Numbered from the stretch's first letter, positions 51,189-60,233 are shown. The stretch is DNA of 64,000 nt from Pseudomonas denitrificans (nom. rej.) (GCF_008807415.1 NZ_CP043626.1:2356001-2420000); one strand, 5' to 3'. A program made the numbers and translations. The notes: generated from the letters alone by a model not told the origin.

Positions 51189-51364
51189 ATGAATTCCTCG
51201 TGCATTTTCAGGACGGTCACTGCCTGGGCAAGACCGTGCTGCGCTCGTTTTCCCGTCAGATGACCCTCTCCGAAGCGCGCGTGCGCCTGCAGGCCTGCTA
51301 CCCGCTGCGCGTTCCGCACCTGCTGAACATCCTGCACCTGACGCCGATGCTGCCCGGCCGCTGA
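51185..51364 (+). CDS. Small hypothetical protein, 59 aa
   Basis: A 59-aa protein, MNEFLVHFQDGHCLGKTVLR followed by MTLSEARVRLQACYPLRVPHL and a short hydrophobic-basic end. No family recognised. There is no ribosome-binding site directly upstream of ATG 51185, but the start overlaps the stop of the 28-aa frame, which would supply coupled re-initiation. The same frame stays open back to 51095, so a longer 89-aa product is possible. Cys and His residues are present but show no clear metal motif. Confidence 0.5.
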   Translation: MNEFLVHFQDGHCLGKTVLRSFSRQMTLSEARVRLQACYPLRVPHLLNILHLTPMLPGR

Positions 51365-51460
51365 TCCGCCCCTACCCGTACAGTTTTCCTGCGCCACTGT
51401 GCCTGCAACCGGGCATCGACCGTGGCTAGAGTCGTTCGTCCCGACTTCAAGGAAAGCACC

Positions 51461-51976
51461 ATGGCCGACCTGCAGATTCGCCCCGCCACCGCTGATGACG
51501 TTCCGGCCATGCTGGACCTGATCTTCGAGCACGGCCCCAACGACTGGAACTTTCTGCCCGAAGGTCCGGTTCGCGAGCACTTCCAGGGCATCGCCGCGGG
51601 GACGGTCTGGGCGCTGGTCGCAGTGGATGGCGATGAGCTGCGCGGCCTGGTGACCTTCCATGAAAGCGCTGCGTTCGGCCGCTTCCAGCACGAAGGGCGC
51701 CCGCGTCACGCCTATATCGCCGAGGCCACGGTGCATCGCGGCGAAGCCGGGCGCGGCCTGGGTACGCGCCTGCTGCGCGCGGCCATTGCCGATCTGCTCG
51801 CCCGTGGCCTGCCCGACATCTACATCGAGCGCCACGAGGAGAACCCCGGCTCCGCCGGGATGATGCGCAAGGCCGGCTTCGACGAGCTGGAAACCTTCGC
51901 CGACCCGCAGCGCCGCCCCAATGGGTCGCGGCGCACGACGATCTGTTACCTGGACGCGCGAACCGGCGCCGCCTGA
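51461..51976 (+). CDS. GNAT-family N-acetyltransferase
   Basis: A 171-aa GNAT protein. It begins MADLQIRPATADDVPAMLDL. The acetyl-CoA-binding core is AYIAEATVHRGEAGRGLGTRLL (motif A, with the R-G-x-G-x-x-L signature), and EENPGSAGMMRKAGFDELETF is the later motif B. AAGGAAAG precedes ATG 51461. The substrate (an amine, amino acid or antibiotic) is unknown; the sequence resembles phosphinothricin-type acetyltransferases. Its 3' end overlaps the convergent DUF2817 gene by 31 bases. Confidence 0.9.
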   Translation: MADLQIRPATADDVPAMLDLIFEHGPNDWNFLPEGPVREHFQGIAAGTVWALVAVDGDELRGLVTFHESAAFGRFQHEGRPRHAYIAEATVHRGEAGRGLGTRLLRAAIADLLARGLPDIYIERHEENPGSAGMMRKAGFDELETFADPQRRPNGSRRTTICYLDARTGAA

Positions 51977-53055
51977 GCTTCGCCCAGACCGGCGAGGGCT
52001 TGCCGTGCCGCTTCGCCGGCCTGCTCCAGCACCTGGCGCTTCCAGCCGTCCTCGTCCACGTAGAAGGCATCACGCAACTGGCGATGGATGCGCAGGGCTT
52101 TCTCCGCCGGTACGCCGGGGTTGTTGGCCAGCCACTGGTCCGCGCGCAGCGCCTTGAGCACCTGAAGCCCCGGCAGCGTGCCGAACTCCAGGGCGATGGC
52201 GGTCAGCTCGGCCTGCGGACACTCGCTCGCAGCGCTGAGGATCATCTGCCCCTGCAGCTGCACCGACACCGATCCCCCTTCGTGCGCCGAAGTCACCTCA
52301 TCGCTCCACCAGCGGCGCGTGCGCGCCAGCGTCTGCGGATCGTTCCCGCCCACATAGATGCGCTCGCCGTGGCCTTTGGGCCCAAGGCCGGTGTGCACGT
52401 CGATCCAGCCCAGTCGTGCGCAGTCCCGGGCGTGCTGACGCAGCACCTGGCGCACGGCCTGGTTGCTCCAGGTCGGTTTGGCGCCGATGTAGAACAGGCC
52501 GTTGGGATGGCTGTCCTGGCCGCTGGATATGGCCGCCTGCAGTTGCTTGCGGCCGTGGCGCATGGCGTAGCGCAGCAGGCGCAGGTGGCTGGCGAAGGAC
52601 GGCCAGCGGCGCGGGATCAGGATCGGGTCGAGCGCCGCGTAGGCCTGGTTGCGCTGTCGCGGCTGGGAGAAGTCGATGAAGTTGCGGTTGAGGTCGACGT
52701 TCTCGTGGGTCCAGCGCCGCCACCAGGAAAAACCGTAAGGGTTGGCCGCGTGCAGGTAGAGCACCGCGCAGTCGGCCTTGGCGCATTGCTCCAGCCAGTC
52801 GGGATCATTGAGCAGCGCAACCTGCACCGCCGAGCCGCAGAAACCTTCCACTCCATGACAGCCGCTGCTGATGATCAGCAGGTTCTGCGCATCGCGCGGA
52901 CCACTGCGTGCCACGTCCAGCGCGAGCGGTTCGCCATCGCGGCCGGCCAGCGGGTGGCGGTGGGATTCGACGACCAGGCCGGCGGACAGGCACGCGGCGA
53001 GAAACTTGCCACGCGCTTCGGCGTAGCTCTGGGAAAAACAGGCAGACGGGTTCAT
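51946..53055 (-). CDS. DUF2817-family M14-like metallopeptidase
   Basis: A 369-aa protein of the DUF2817 family, related to zinc carboxypeptidases and succinylglutamate desuccinylases. Candidate zinc ligands are His and Glu in SSGCHGVEGFCGS and the His in IDVHTGLGPKGHGE; NVDLNRNFIDF is the substrate-binding Asn-Arg block of M14 enzymes. No signal peptide, so it acts in the cytoplasm. ATG 53055 has GGAG five bases before it. It follows the MFS gene by 58 bases on the same strand, with the M20 amidohydrolase upstream, making a small transport-and-hydrolysis unit. Confidence 0.87.
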   Translation of the reverse strand: MNPSACFSQSYAEARGKFLAACLSAGLVVESHRHPLAGRDGEPLALDVARSGPRDAQNLLIISSGCHGVEGFCGSAVQVALLNDPDWLEQCAKADCAVLYLHAANPYGFSWWRRWTHENVDLNRNFIDFSQPRQRNQAYAALDPILIPRRWPSFASHLRLLRYAMRHGRKQLQAAISSGQDSHPNGLFYIGAKPTWSNQAVRQVLRQHARDCARLGWIDVHTGLGPKGHGERIYVGGNDPQTLARTRRWWSDEVTSAHEGGSVSVQLQGQMILSAASECPQAELTAIALEFGTLPGLQVLKALRADQWLANNPGVPAEKALRIHRQLRDAFYVDEDGWKRQVLEQAGEAARQALAGLGEAQAAPVRASR

Positions 53056-53083
53056 CACCGCTCCGGATGATTGGATGTTGCGA

Positions 53084-53100
53084 GGCCCGCTGGGCGGGCC
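53084..53100. other. Hairpin between the MFS and DUF2817 genes
   Basis: GGCCCGC-TGG-GCGGGCC, a perfect 7-3-7 stem without a T-run, between two genes of one transcript. It may stabilise mRNA ends or attenuate read-through. Confidence 0.3.
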
Positions 53101-53112
53101 CTTCGGGGAATA

Positions 53113-54386
53113 TCAGGCGTGGCCGACCGCACCGGGCAGCGGCGCTTCGCTGTGCGCGCCCTGCAGGGACTGGCGGGTGCGCTCGGGGCGATGATCCGGC
53201 AGCCGAGGATGGCGCCGACCACGGTGAGCACGCCGAACAGGCCAAGCGCCGTCTCGAAGCCATGGGCGATGTCACCGCCGCGCAGCTCGACCAACTGGCC
53301 GACGATCCAGGGCGCGAGCATGCCGGCGCTGGTCATGCCGCCAATGTGAATGGCCAGCATCGAACCGCGCTGGGCGCTCGGGGCGATGTAGGCGACCAGG
53401 GTGTTGCAGAAGGTCGGCAGGACGTTCACCAGGATCGCGCCCAGGGCGTAGAGCACCAGGATCGCCAGGCGATCGCCGTGCAGCAGGGTCAGCGCGCAGA
53501 AGGCAACACCGGCGACCGCTGCGAAGGCCATCGGCGGCAGCACCATGGCGCGCTGCACCGAGGCGCCGCGCTTCATCGCCCGCTGGGAGAGCGTGGAGAG
53601 CAGCAGGTTGGCAAGGATCACCCCGACCGTCACCACCATCACCGTGTAGCCCGACTGCATGGGCGTCATGCCCTGGCCCTTCTGCAGGTACACCGGCACC
53701 CAGCTGTACACCAGCGCGGTGGGCAGGTAGCTGAGGAAGCCCATCAGGGTGATCCAGATGAAACTGCGGTTGAGCAGCAGGCGGCTGTACGGCAGGCGCA
53801 GTGACGACCCCGGCCCCTCTTCCTCGGTCTGCTGGCCTTCACGGCCGAAGACCAGCCAGACCACCAGCCAGACCAGCCCGAGCAGCGCCAGCAGGAAATA
53901 CGCGGTGCGCCAGCCGAAGTGCTGGATCGCCAGCGGCAGGCTCAGCGCACCGAGCACCGCGCCGAGCATGATCGACACCTGGATCAGCGCCGAGGGCAGC
54001 ACACGCTCCTTCGGGCCGAACCACTTGAAGCAGGCGTGCTGGGTGACCGCCGTGCCCGGCCCGGTGCCGGCTCCCAGCAGCAGGCGCCCGGCGACCAGCG
54101 CGGCGAAGCCGCTGGACAGCGCCACCAGCAGTTGCGAGGCCATCCAGACCACCGACATGCCGGCGAGAATCCAGCGTGTCGGGAAGCGGTTGGCGAGGAA
54201 GCCCACCAGCACGCCGGAGATCGAATAGAGGAAGAAGAACGCGCTGCCGATGAAGCCGAACTCGGTTGGCGAGAGCTTCAGCTCGTCGATGATCTGCGCG
54301 CCAGCGAAGGCGAAGATGGTCTTGTCCAGTACGCTGATGACCATCACCAGCATCAGCAGGATGAGGACTACGGTGCGCTGTTTCAT
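53113..54386 (-). pseudogene. MFS transporter, anion:cation symporter type; apparent frameshift
   Basis: A 424-aa major facilitator after restoring one base. The start MKQRTVVLILLMLVMVISVLD and the ISGVLVGFLANRFPTRWILAGM segment (modified signature loop between TM2 and TM3) fit the ACS family (phthalate, galactarate, glucarate and related acids). Reading shifts at the GGGG run 53185-53188; one extra base restores IIAPERTRQSLQGAH and a TGA at 53113. Otherwise the frame runs into unrelated residues as far as 53055. It starts inside the M20 gene stop (ATGA), so import and cleavage of the same compound are likely coupled. Confidence 0.84.
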
Positions 54387-55591
54387 GCCTGCTCCCCTCT
54401 CGACAGCGAAGTCTCCACCAGCCGCACCCAGAGCGCCGCGCCGAAGGGAATGGCGCCGTCGTTGAAGTCGTAGCCGGGGTTGTGGACCATGCAGCCGCTG
54501 GGGCCGCTGTTGCCGTTGCCCAGGGCGATGTAGCAACCGGGACGGCGCTCCAGCATCCAGGCGAAATCCTCGCTGCCGAGGAAGCCCGAAGGGATATCGG
54601 ACTGCAGGCGCTGCGGGCCGACCAGTTCGGTCAGCACCTGGCGTGCGAGGCGGGTTTCCTCCGGCGTATTGACCAGCACCGGCACCAGCTCCTCGTACTC
54701 GTAGTGCAGTTCCATGCCGTGCACGGCGGCGACGCCACGGGTGATCTCGCCGATGCGCTGCTTGAGCAACTCACGCACTTCCGGCTTGGTGGCGCGCACG
54801 CTCAGGCGCAGGTCGGCGTGGTCGGGAATCACGTTCGCCGCCTCCCCTGCCTTGAGCATCCCCACGGTCACTACGGCCACTTCGGTGGACGGCACGTTGC
54901 GCGCCACAATGCTTTGCAGCGCCAGCACCAGCTCGGCGGCGGCGACAATCGGGTCTTTGGTCAGGTGCGGCATGGCGCCATGGCCGCCGACGCCGGTCAG
55001 GCGGATCGACACGCGATCCGAGGATGCCGTCAGCGCGCCCTCGCGGGTGAGGAAGCAGCCCACCGGCAGGCCCGGCGCGTTGTGCAGCGCGTACACCGCG
55101 TCGCAGGGGAAACGCACGAACAGGCCGTCGTCCATCATTGCCACGGCGCCACCCAGGGTTTCCTCGGCGGGCTGGAAGATCAGGTTGAGGGTGCCGTCGA
55201 AGTGGCGCTGCTCGGCCAGGTCGCGGGCGGCGCAGAGCAGGATGGCAGTGTGGCCATCGTGTCCGCAGGCGTGCATGCGGCCGGCGTGCTGGCTGGCGTA
55301 AGGTACGCCGCTGGCTTCGTCGATGGGCAATGCATCCATGTCGGCACGAATGCCGATGCTGCGCGCACTGCTGCCCTGGCGCAGCACACCGACCACGCCG
55401 GTGCCACCCACGCCTTCATGGACTTCATAGCCCCATTCGCGCAGGTAGCCGGCAACGATGGCGGCAGTGCGCGCTTCCTCGAAGCCCAGTTCGGGGTGTT
55501 GGTGAAGGTCCCGACGAATCCGGGCGAAGGCTTCCTGGGAAGCGAATAGTCTTTCGACTGTCTCGTGCTGGGTAAGGGGGTGCTGACTCAT
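54383..55591 (-). CDS. M20-family amidohydrolase (hippurate hydrolase-like)
   Basis: A 402-aa M20D metallohydrolase. Metal-binding blocks are GIRADMDALPI, HAGRMHACGHDGHTAILL (with the His-Asp-Gly-His motif) and FQPAEETLGGA; GVGGHGAMPHLTKDPI is the dimerisation/active-site His block. Such enzymes remove acyl groups from N-acyl amino acids, hippurate or indole-3-acetyl amino acids. It heads a three-gene unit with an MFS importer and the DUF2817 enzyme. The LysR gene lies just upstream on the same strand and may regulate it. Substrate unresolved. Confidence 0.92.
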   Translation of the reverse strand: MSQHPLTQHETVERLFASQEAFARIRRDLHQHPELGFEEARTAAIVAGYLREWGYEVHEGVGGTGVVGVLRQGSSARSIGIRADMDALPIDEASGVPYASQHAGRMHACGHDGHTAILLCAARDLAEQRHFDGTLNLIFQPAEETLGGAVAMMDDGLFVRFPCDAVYALHNAPGLPVGCFLTREGALTASSDRVSIRLTGVGGHGAMPHLTKDPIVAAAELVLALQSIVARNVPSTEVAVVTVGMLKAGEAANVIPDHADLRLSVRATKPEVRELLKQRIGEITRGVAAVHGMELHYEYEELVPVLVNTPEETRLARQVLTELVGPQRLQSDIPSGFLGSEDFAWMLERRPGCYIALGNGNSGPSGCMVHNPGYDFNDGAIPFGAALWVRLVETSLSRGEQA

Positions 55592-55714
55592 GCCGCATCC
55601 TGCTCATTGTTCTGATGTGGCCGGCAGGATGCCCCACGCGCGAGGCGCTGAATAATGACCTTCGCGCATGCTTATCAAGGCTGGTTATCGAGACGGGCTT
55701 TCATCCAGCCAGGA

Positions 55715-56620
55715 TCAGTCGGCCTTGCGCAGGTGCGGACCCTTGAAGGCGTAGACCAGCTCGTCCACCAGGGTCTGCGCCTCGCGGGTCATCAGCTCCG
55801 GCGGACGGCAGACCAGGGAAATGTCGGTGCCCGGCACCGTCTCGGCGATGTCCAGCGCGTCCAGGGTACCGGAGACGATAGGCAGGTCGAACACCCGTCG
55901 CGACCAGAAGCTCACCGCGTCGGTGTTGGCCGCCAGCTCCGCGTAGAGCACCACCGAGGCGCACTCGATGACGCGCTCGGGGTGGCGCACCTGGTACTGC
56001 TCGAACATCTGCCCGGCGAGGGACACATCCAGCGAATCGGGCACCAGCCACTCCTCGTCGAGCAGCTCGTGCAGCGAGCGCGCGTTGCGCAGCGGATGGC
56101 CCTTGCGTACCGCCAGCGTAGTGGGCTGGGCGTAGAGTTCCTGCCAATGGAAGCCGTCGACGTTGCGTGACGAGGGCTGCGAGGTCAGCACCAGGTCCAG
56201 CTGGCCTTCGCGCAGTCCTTCGAGCAGCTTGGCCGGGCGCAGTTCGCTGATCTGCAGTTGCACCTTGGGGTAGCGCTTGCGGTAACGCAGCAGGCAACTG
56301 GCGAACTGCTGACTGGGCGTCACCGGTGACACCCCGATGGCCACGCGGCCATCCATGGCGCCCTTCAGCGTCTCGATCTCGTCCCGCGCGCGGCGCACTT
56401 CCTCGACCACCAGGCGGGCACGGCGCACCAGCCGCTCGCCGTATTCGGTGGCGGTGATGCCACGGTTGGAACGCACCAGCAGCGGCACGCCCAGCTCGGC
56501 CTCCAGCTCCTTGATGCTCTTGGACAGGGCGGGCTGGGAGATGTGCAGCAGGCGCGAAGCTTCCTGGATACTGCCGCTTTCGCAGATGGCGACGATGGCG
56601 CGGAGTTGATGCAACTTCAT
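55715..56620 (-). CDS. LysR-family regulator of the amidohydrolase cluster
   Basis: A 301-aa LysR regulator: MKLHQLRAIVAICESGSIQEA, LHISQPALSKSIKELEAELG and VRSNRGITATEYGERL form the winged helix, and the effector domain runs from about 90. The form resembles the TsaR/CysB-like group active in catabolism. ATG 56620 is chosen as the point where the canonical N-terminus begins. It reads in the same direction as the M20/MFS/DUF2817 genes, 123 bases upstream of them. Possible operators would be in 55592-55714, where I saw no strong palindrome. Confidence 0.88.
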   Translation of the reverse strand: MKLHQLRAIVAICESGSIQEASRLLHISQPALSKSIKELEAELGVPLLVRSNRGITATEYGERLVRRARLVVEEVRRARDEIETLKGAMDGRVAIGVSPVTPSQQFASCLLRYRKRYPKVQLQISELRPAKLLEGLREGQLDLVLTSQPSSRNVDGFHWQELYAQPTTLAVRKGHPLRNARSLHELLDEEWLVPDSLDVSLAGQMFEQYQVRHPERVIECASVVLYAELAANTDAVSFWSRRVFDLPIVSGTLDALDIAETVPGTDISLVCRPPELMTREAQTLVDELVYAFKGPHLRKAD

Positions 56621-56855
56621 GGAGTGGTCGTCGGCTCGGGGATCGGTAACAGGTCGGAACATAAAGCAAAATCGAGGCCGGCGTGAGTAACGGTTGGCAA
56701 ACGCGGGTGGACTGGTGGGTCGCGGGGGTGTTTTTGCCGGCTGATTCAGGCGGTGGGCATCTCTGGGAGTTTCGTGCATCGCCAGCATGGGCACCGCTGC
56801 GCTCCACGCCATCCTACGACGAGGTTTTCCTGTTGCCACTGTGCGGGTGGGTGGA

Positions 56856-56882
56856 TTCGCGGGCATGGCCCGCTCCTACAGG
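56856..56882. repeat. REP-type element, copy 1
   Basis: TTCGCGGGCATGGCCCGCTCCTACAGG, with the small hairpin GCGGGCATGGCCCGC, a form often seen between Pseudomonas genes. It recurs at 63365-63390. It lies in the 346-base gap between the LysR and DUF1329 genes; apart from it and a terminator I see nothing in that gap. Confidence 0.75.
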
Positions 56883-56898
56883 TGATTGCGCGAGCCAC

Positions 56899-56922
56899 AA
56901 AAAAAGCGGCCCGAAGGCCGCT
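56899..56922 (-). terminator. Rho-independent terminator of the DUF1302/DUF1329 unit
   Basis: On the minus strand a perfect 7-bp stem AGCGGCC / GGCCGCT with a TTCG tetraloop followed by TTTTTTT, 44 bases beyond the DUF1329 stop. Confidence 0.93.
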
Positions 56923-56966
56923 GATAAACACATCGGAGCGCCGGTGAGCGCCAGTCAAGCCCGCCG

Positions 56967-58325
56967 TCAGCGGATGCCGGTGGCGCGCAAGGCGTTGGGG
57001 GTGAAGTCGTTGCTGCTGGCCTTCACCGCAAAGTCGTAACTGCTCTTCTCCTCGTTGCGCAGACCGGACACCGTGTAGCGGCCGGACAGCACGTCATAGT
57101 GGGTCTCCGCCGTCAGCCAGGTGAACTGCTGGTCGTAGAACGGCCGCGCATGGCCCTCGGACACCCGCCAGAGGCTGCCACGGCCGTCGTAGGCGTCAGC
57201 CTCGGCGATCTGCCAGCTGTCCTCGTCGATGTACAGGTCACGCTTGCTGTAGATGTGCCGCTGACCCGGCTTCAGGGTCGCCACCACGTGCCACACGCGG
57301 TGCAGTTCGTAGCGGGTGTGGTCCGGGTTCAGGTGGCCGGGCTTGACGATGTCGTCGTACTTCAGCGCAGGCGAGTCGAGCGCGAAGCTGTTGTAGGGGA
57401 TGTACAGCTCCTTCTTGCCCACCAGCTTCCAGTCGTAACGATCCGGTGCGCCGTTGAACATGTCGAAGTCGTCGTAGGTCCGCATGCCTTCCGCGCCGGG
57501 GCTGTCGTAGCCCACCTGCGGGGCTCGGCGCACGCGGCGCTGGCCGGCGTTGTACATCCACGCCATGCGCGGTTCCTTGACCTGGTCGATGGTCTCCAGC
57601 ACCAGCATCACGCTGCCTGCGCGGCGCGGCGGCGAGAGAATTTCCTGGCGGAAGTAGTAGAGGATGTTGTCCATCTTCGCCGGGTCGTAGTCCTTGAGCC
57701 CGAACGGGAAGGCGAACTGCTCCTTCATGTAGCTGATGGTGTAGGCGCCGTTGGTTTGCGGGTTCATCTGCGCGGTGGTGCGCAGCATCGCGTTGCCCCG
57801 GTAACGGGTGACGTGATTCCAGATGACTTCCAGGCCGTTCTGCGGGATCGGGAACGGGATGGTCATGCTGAAGTTGGTCAGGCCGTTGCCGCCTTCGGCC
57901 AGGGAGGTCGCCGTGGCATTCTTCTTCGCCGCGTCGATCACCGCCTGCGGGTAGCTCGCACTACGGTGGCTGGGGTAGACCGGAATGCGGTAGGTCTCGG
58001 GGAAGCGCTGGAACATCGCCAGCTGCCCCGGCGTGAGCTTGTCCTGGTACTGGCTGGCGTTCTGCGCAGTGATGGTGAACAGCGGCTTGTCCGCGGCATA
58101 GGGGTCGGCGAGGAAGCCGCCAGCGTCGACCGTGCCAGCGTTCAGCGCCAGGCCACCGGTCCAGGCCGGGATGCTGCCGTCGGCGTTGCCCGCTTTCTCG
58201 GCGCCAATCGGGGTGAGTTCATTGCCCAGGCGCGCGGCCTGGTCGGCGCCGACTGCGGCCATGACCTGCCCGGCGAGCAGGCTCAGCGTCAGGCAGCCGG
58301 CCTGCAACCATTGTTTGTTGTTCAT
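56967..58325 (-). CDS. DUF1329-family outer-membrane lipid-associated protein
   Basis: A 452-aa exported protein of the DUF1329 family. A signal peptide spans about residues 1-23 (LSLLAGQVMA-AVG). The body begins ARLGNELTPIGAEKAGN, a hallmark N-terminal block, and includes GSIPAWTGG and LNPDHTRYELHRVWHVVATL. DUF1329 proteins share the fold of LolB/LolA-like lipoprotein carriers and occur with DUF1302 barrels. Their shared role is not settled; links to steroid, terpene, ester or hydrophobic-substrate metabolism have been proposed. It follows DUF1302 by 27 bases and precedes a strong terminator. Confidence 0.9.
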   Translation of the reverse strand: MNNKQWLQAGCLTLSLLAGQVMAAVGADQAARLGNELTPIGAEKAGNADGSIPAWTGGLALNAGTVDAGGFLADPYAADKPLFTITAQNASQYQDKLTPGQLAMFQRFPETYRIPVYPSHRSASYPQAVIDAAKKNATATSLAEGGNGLTNFSMTIPFPIPQNGLEVIWNHVTRYRGNAMLRTTAQMNPQTNGAYTISYMKEQFAFPFGLKDYDPAKMDNILYYFRQEILSPPRRAGSVMLVLETIDQVKEPRMAWMYNAGQRRVRRAPQVGYDSPGAEGMRTYDDFDMFNGAPDRYDWKLVGKKELYIPYNSFALDSPALKYDDIVKPGHLNPDHTRYELHRVWHVVATLKPGQRHIYSKRDLYIDEDSWQIAEADAYDGRGSLWRVSEGHARPFYDQQFTWLTAETHYDVLSGRYTVSGLRNEEKSSYDFAVKASSNDFTPNALRATGIR

Positions 58326-58352
58326 GCTTTTACCTCAGGGGGCTGGCGGGCA

Positions 58353-60206
58353 TCAGAAGCTGACGCCCATGCTGACGGCGAGGAAATCGCGGTCGGTGTT
58401 GACGTTGTAATCACCGCCGAAGTAGTCGGTGTAACTGATGCTGGCGGTGTAGCGGCTCAGGTACTCGGCATCGACGCCGACGCTGACCGACTTGTCGCCC
58501 TCGTTGAAGGTCGGGCCGTAGCCCTGCACGTCGTGGGAGAACGCCAGGTTCGGGCGCAGCGAAACGCCACCGAGCAGGTCGTTGTATTCCAGGCCCGCGC
58601 GCACGCGGTAACCCCAGGAGTTCTGGGTGTAGAAGCCCTTGTCATCGCACTGGCCGGGGTTGGCGGTGTTCACCACCTTCTGGCAGATCGCATTGCCCGA
58701 CAGCCCCAGCAGCGCCGAGGTGCCGGCACTGGCCAGCTCACCGTTGCCGTATACGCTGCTGCGGCCGAAGCGCAGGTCGGAGCCGTCGGTGGAGCCCAGG
58801 TCGGCGATGTGGCTGAAGCCGATCTCCCCCACCAGGGTCAGGCGCTCGGCGCCGATCAGTTCGATCTGGTCGAAGGTGTTGGTGAAGGTCATCTGCGCCT
58901 GGGTGAACGGCTTGCGCTCGTAACCCTGGATCAGCGAACCGTAGGCCGAGTCTGCCCAACCGCTGGAGAAGATCGGCAGGCCACCGTTGACCAGCGGGCT
59001 GGTCGCCGCCGAGCCGAGGGTGGCGGCGCCGGAGACGTCGCTGGAGTTGATGCCCAGCGGCATGTTCGGCCGGTAGCTGATCTCGCCCTGCACCGCGGTG
59101 CTGCCCCAGGTGGTGTTGAAGCCCAGGCCGTAAAGGCGGATGTCCTCGGGGTAGTCCAGGTACCAGCGCGCGGTGCTCACGCCGCCCTGCCCGATCAGCC
59201 CGCCGACCGGGTCGGCCAGCGCGCCCTTGCCCACCACCCAGTTACTGGTCGGCGTGCGGCTGTGGTAGTTCATCGCATAGGCGGAGAACTCGGTGTCGTT
59301 ATACATCCAGCGCAGCGCCACGCCGAACTGGCCGCCGTCGCGGGCGTCGTGGTCCTTGCCGCGCGGCACATAGCCGTAGCCGCCACGGATGCCGGTGCCA
59401 TCGATGTCACGGTCGAAGTCGCTGCCGTTCACCGCCATGTTGATGTCGCAGCCCTTGGCGGCCACGTCGCTGCCGAAGAAGGTACCGCAGTTATCCGGCA
59501 CGGTCTTCTCCCACTCGAGCTGGTAGAAGGCCTCCATGGACAGGGTGTCGGTGAGCCCCTGGTTGAAATACAGCATGCTCACCGGGATCAGCGCTTCCTT
59601 CACCTCGGAACCGGGTCGACGCAGCGCGGCGACGTCCGCCGGGTTGATCGAGTTGATGCCGTTCTGGATGAAGGTGCTCTCGCCCCAGCTCACCACCTGG
59701 CGGCCCACGCGCACGGTACCCGGCCGGTCCTGCAGTTCGTAGTTGTGGTAGAGGAAGGCGTCGAGCAGCTCGGCGCCGGAAGACTGGGCGGCGGTATCGC
59801 GGCCGCTGTCGTCGATGTCATAGAGCGGACGGTGTTCGTCCTTCAGTTCGAAGTCGTACCAGTACTTGCCACGCAGGAACAGGCCACTGTCGCCGTACTT
59901 CAGCTCCAGGTCGTGCAGGCCCTTGAAGATCTTGGAGAAGGTCTCGCCGCGCTTGAAGTTCAGCCGGCCGTCATCGGAGGTCTGGCTGGACGCCGTGCCG
60001 CCGTTGCGGGTGCCGATGAATTTCTTGTCCGGGCTGTCCATCGCCCAGCTTGCGCCAATGGACAGGGTCGAGTCGAAGCGACCCTCGATTTCCCCCACGT
60101 TGAAGCTCACTGCCTGAGCCGAAGATGCCCCGCCAAGGGCCATGCTGGTAGCCAGCGCCAGCGCGTGCGGCTTGAAGCCTGCGGCGCCGGTTATTGTTTT
60201 TTTCAT
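58353..60206 (-). CDS. DUF1302-family outer-membrane beta-barrel protein
   Basis: A 617-aa secreted protein. A signal peptide spans about residues 1-33 (ATSMALGGASSAQA). The long mature part is rich in alternating aromatic/polar strands and ends FLAVSMGVSF with a terminal Phe, as outer-membrane barrels do. SFNVGEIEGRFDSTLSIGASW near the mature start is typical of DUF1302. ATG 60206 is preferred over an upstream in-frame Met because GGAGAG sits just upstream and the signal sequence then starts the protein. It forms a two-gene unit with DUF1329. Likely role: uptake or export of a hydrophobic compound, unproven. Confidence 0.9.
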   Translation of the reverse strand: MKKTITGAAGFKPHALALATSMALGGASSAQAVSFNVGEIEGRFDSTLSIGASWAMDSPDKKFIGTRNGGTASSQTSDDGRLNFKRGETFSKIFKGLHDLELKYGDSGLFLRGKYWYDFELKDEHRPLYDIDDSGRDTAAQSSGAELLDAFLYHNYELQDRPGTVRVGRQVVSWGESTFIQNGINSINPADVAALRRPGSEVKEALIPVSMLYFNQGLTDTLSMEAFYQLEWEKTVPDNCGTFFGSDVAAKGCDINMAVNGSDFDRDIDGTGIRGGYGYVPRGKDHDARDGGQFGVALRWMYNDTEFSAYAMNYHSRTPTSNWVVGKGALADPVGGLIGQGGVSTARWYLDYPEDIRLYGLGFNTTWGSTAVQGEISYRPNMPLGINSSDVSGAATLGSAATSPLVNGGLPIFSSGWADSAYGSLIQGYERKPFTQAQMTFTNTFDQIELIGAERLTLVGEIGFSHIADLGSTDGSDLRFGRSSVYGNGELASAGTSALLGLSGNAICQKVVNTANPGQCDDKGFYTQNSWGYRVRAGLEYNDLLGGVSLRPNLAFSHDVQGYGPTFNEGDKSVSVGVDAEYLSRYTASISYTDYFGGDYNVNTDRDFLAVSMGVSF

Positions 60207-60233
60207 GCTGCTCTCCGCCTGGATCGTGCTGGT

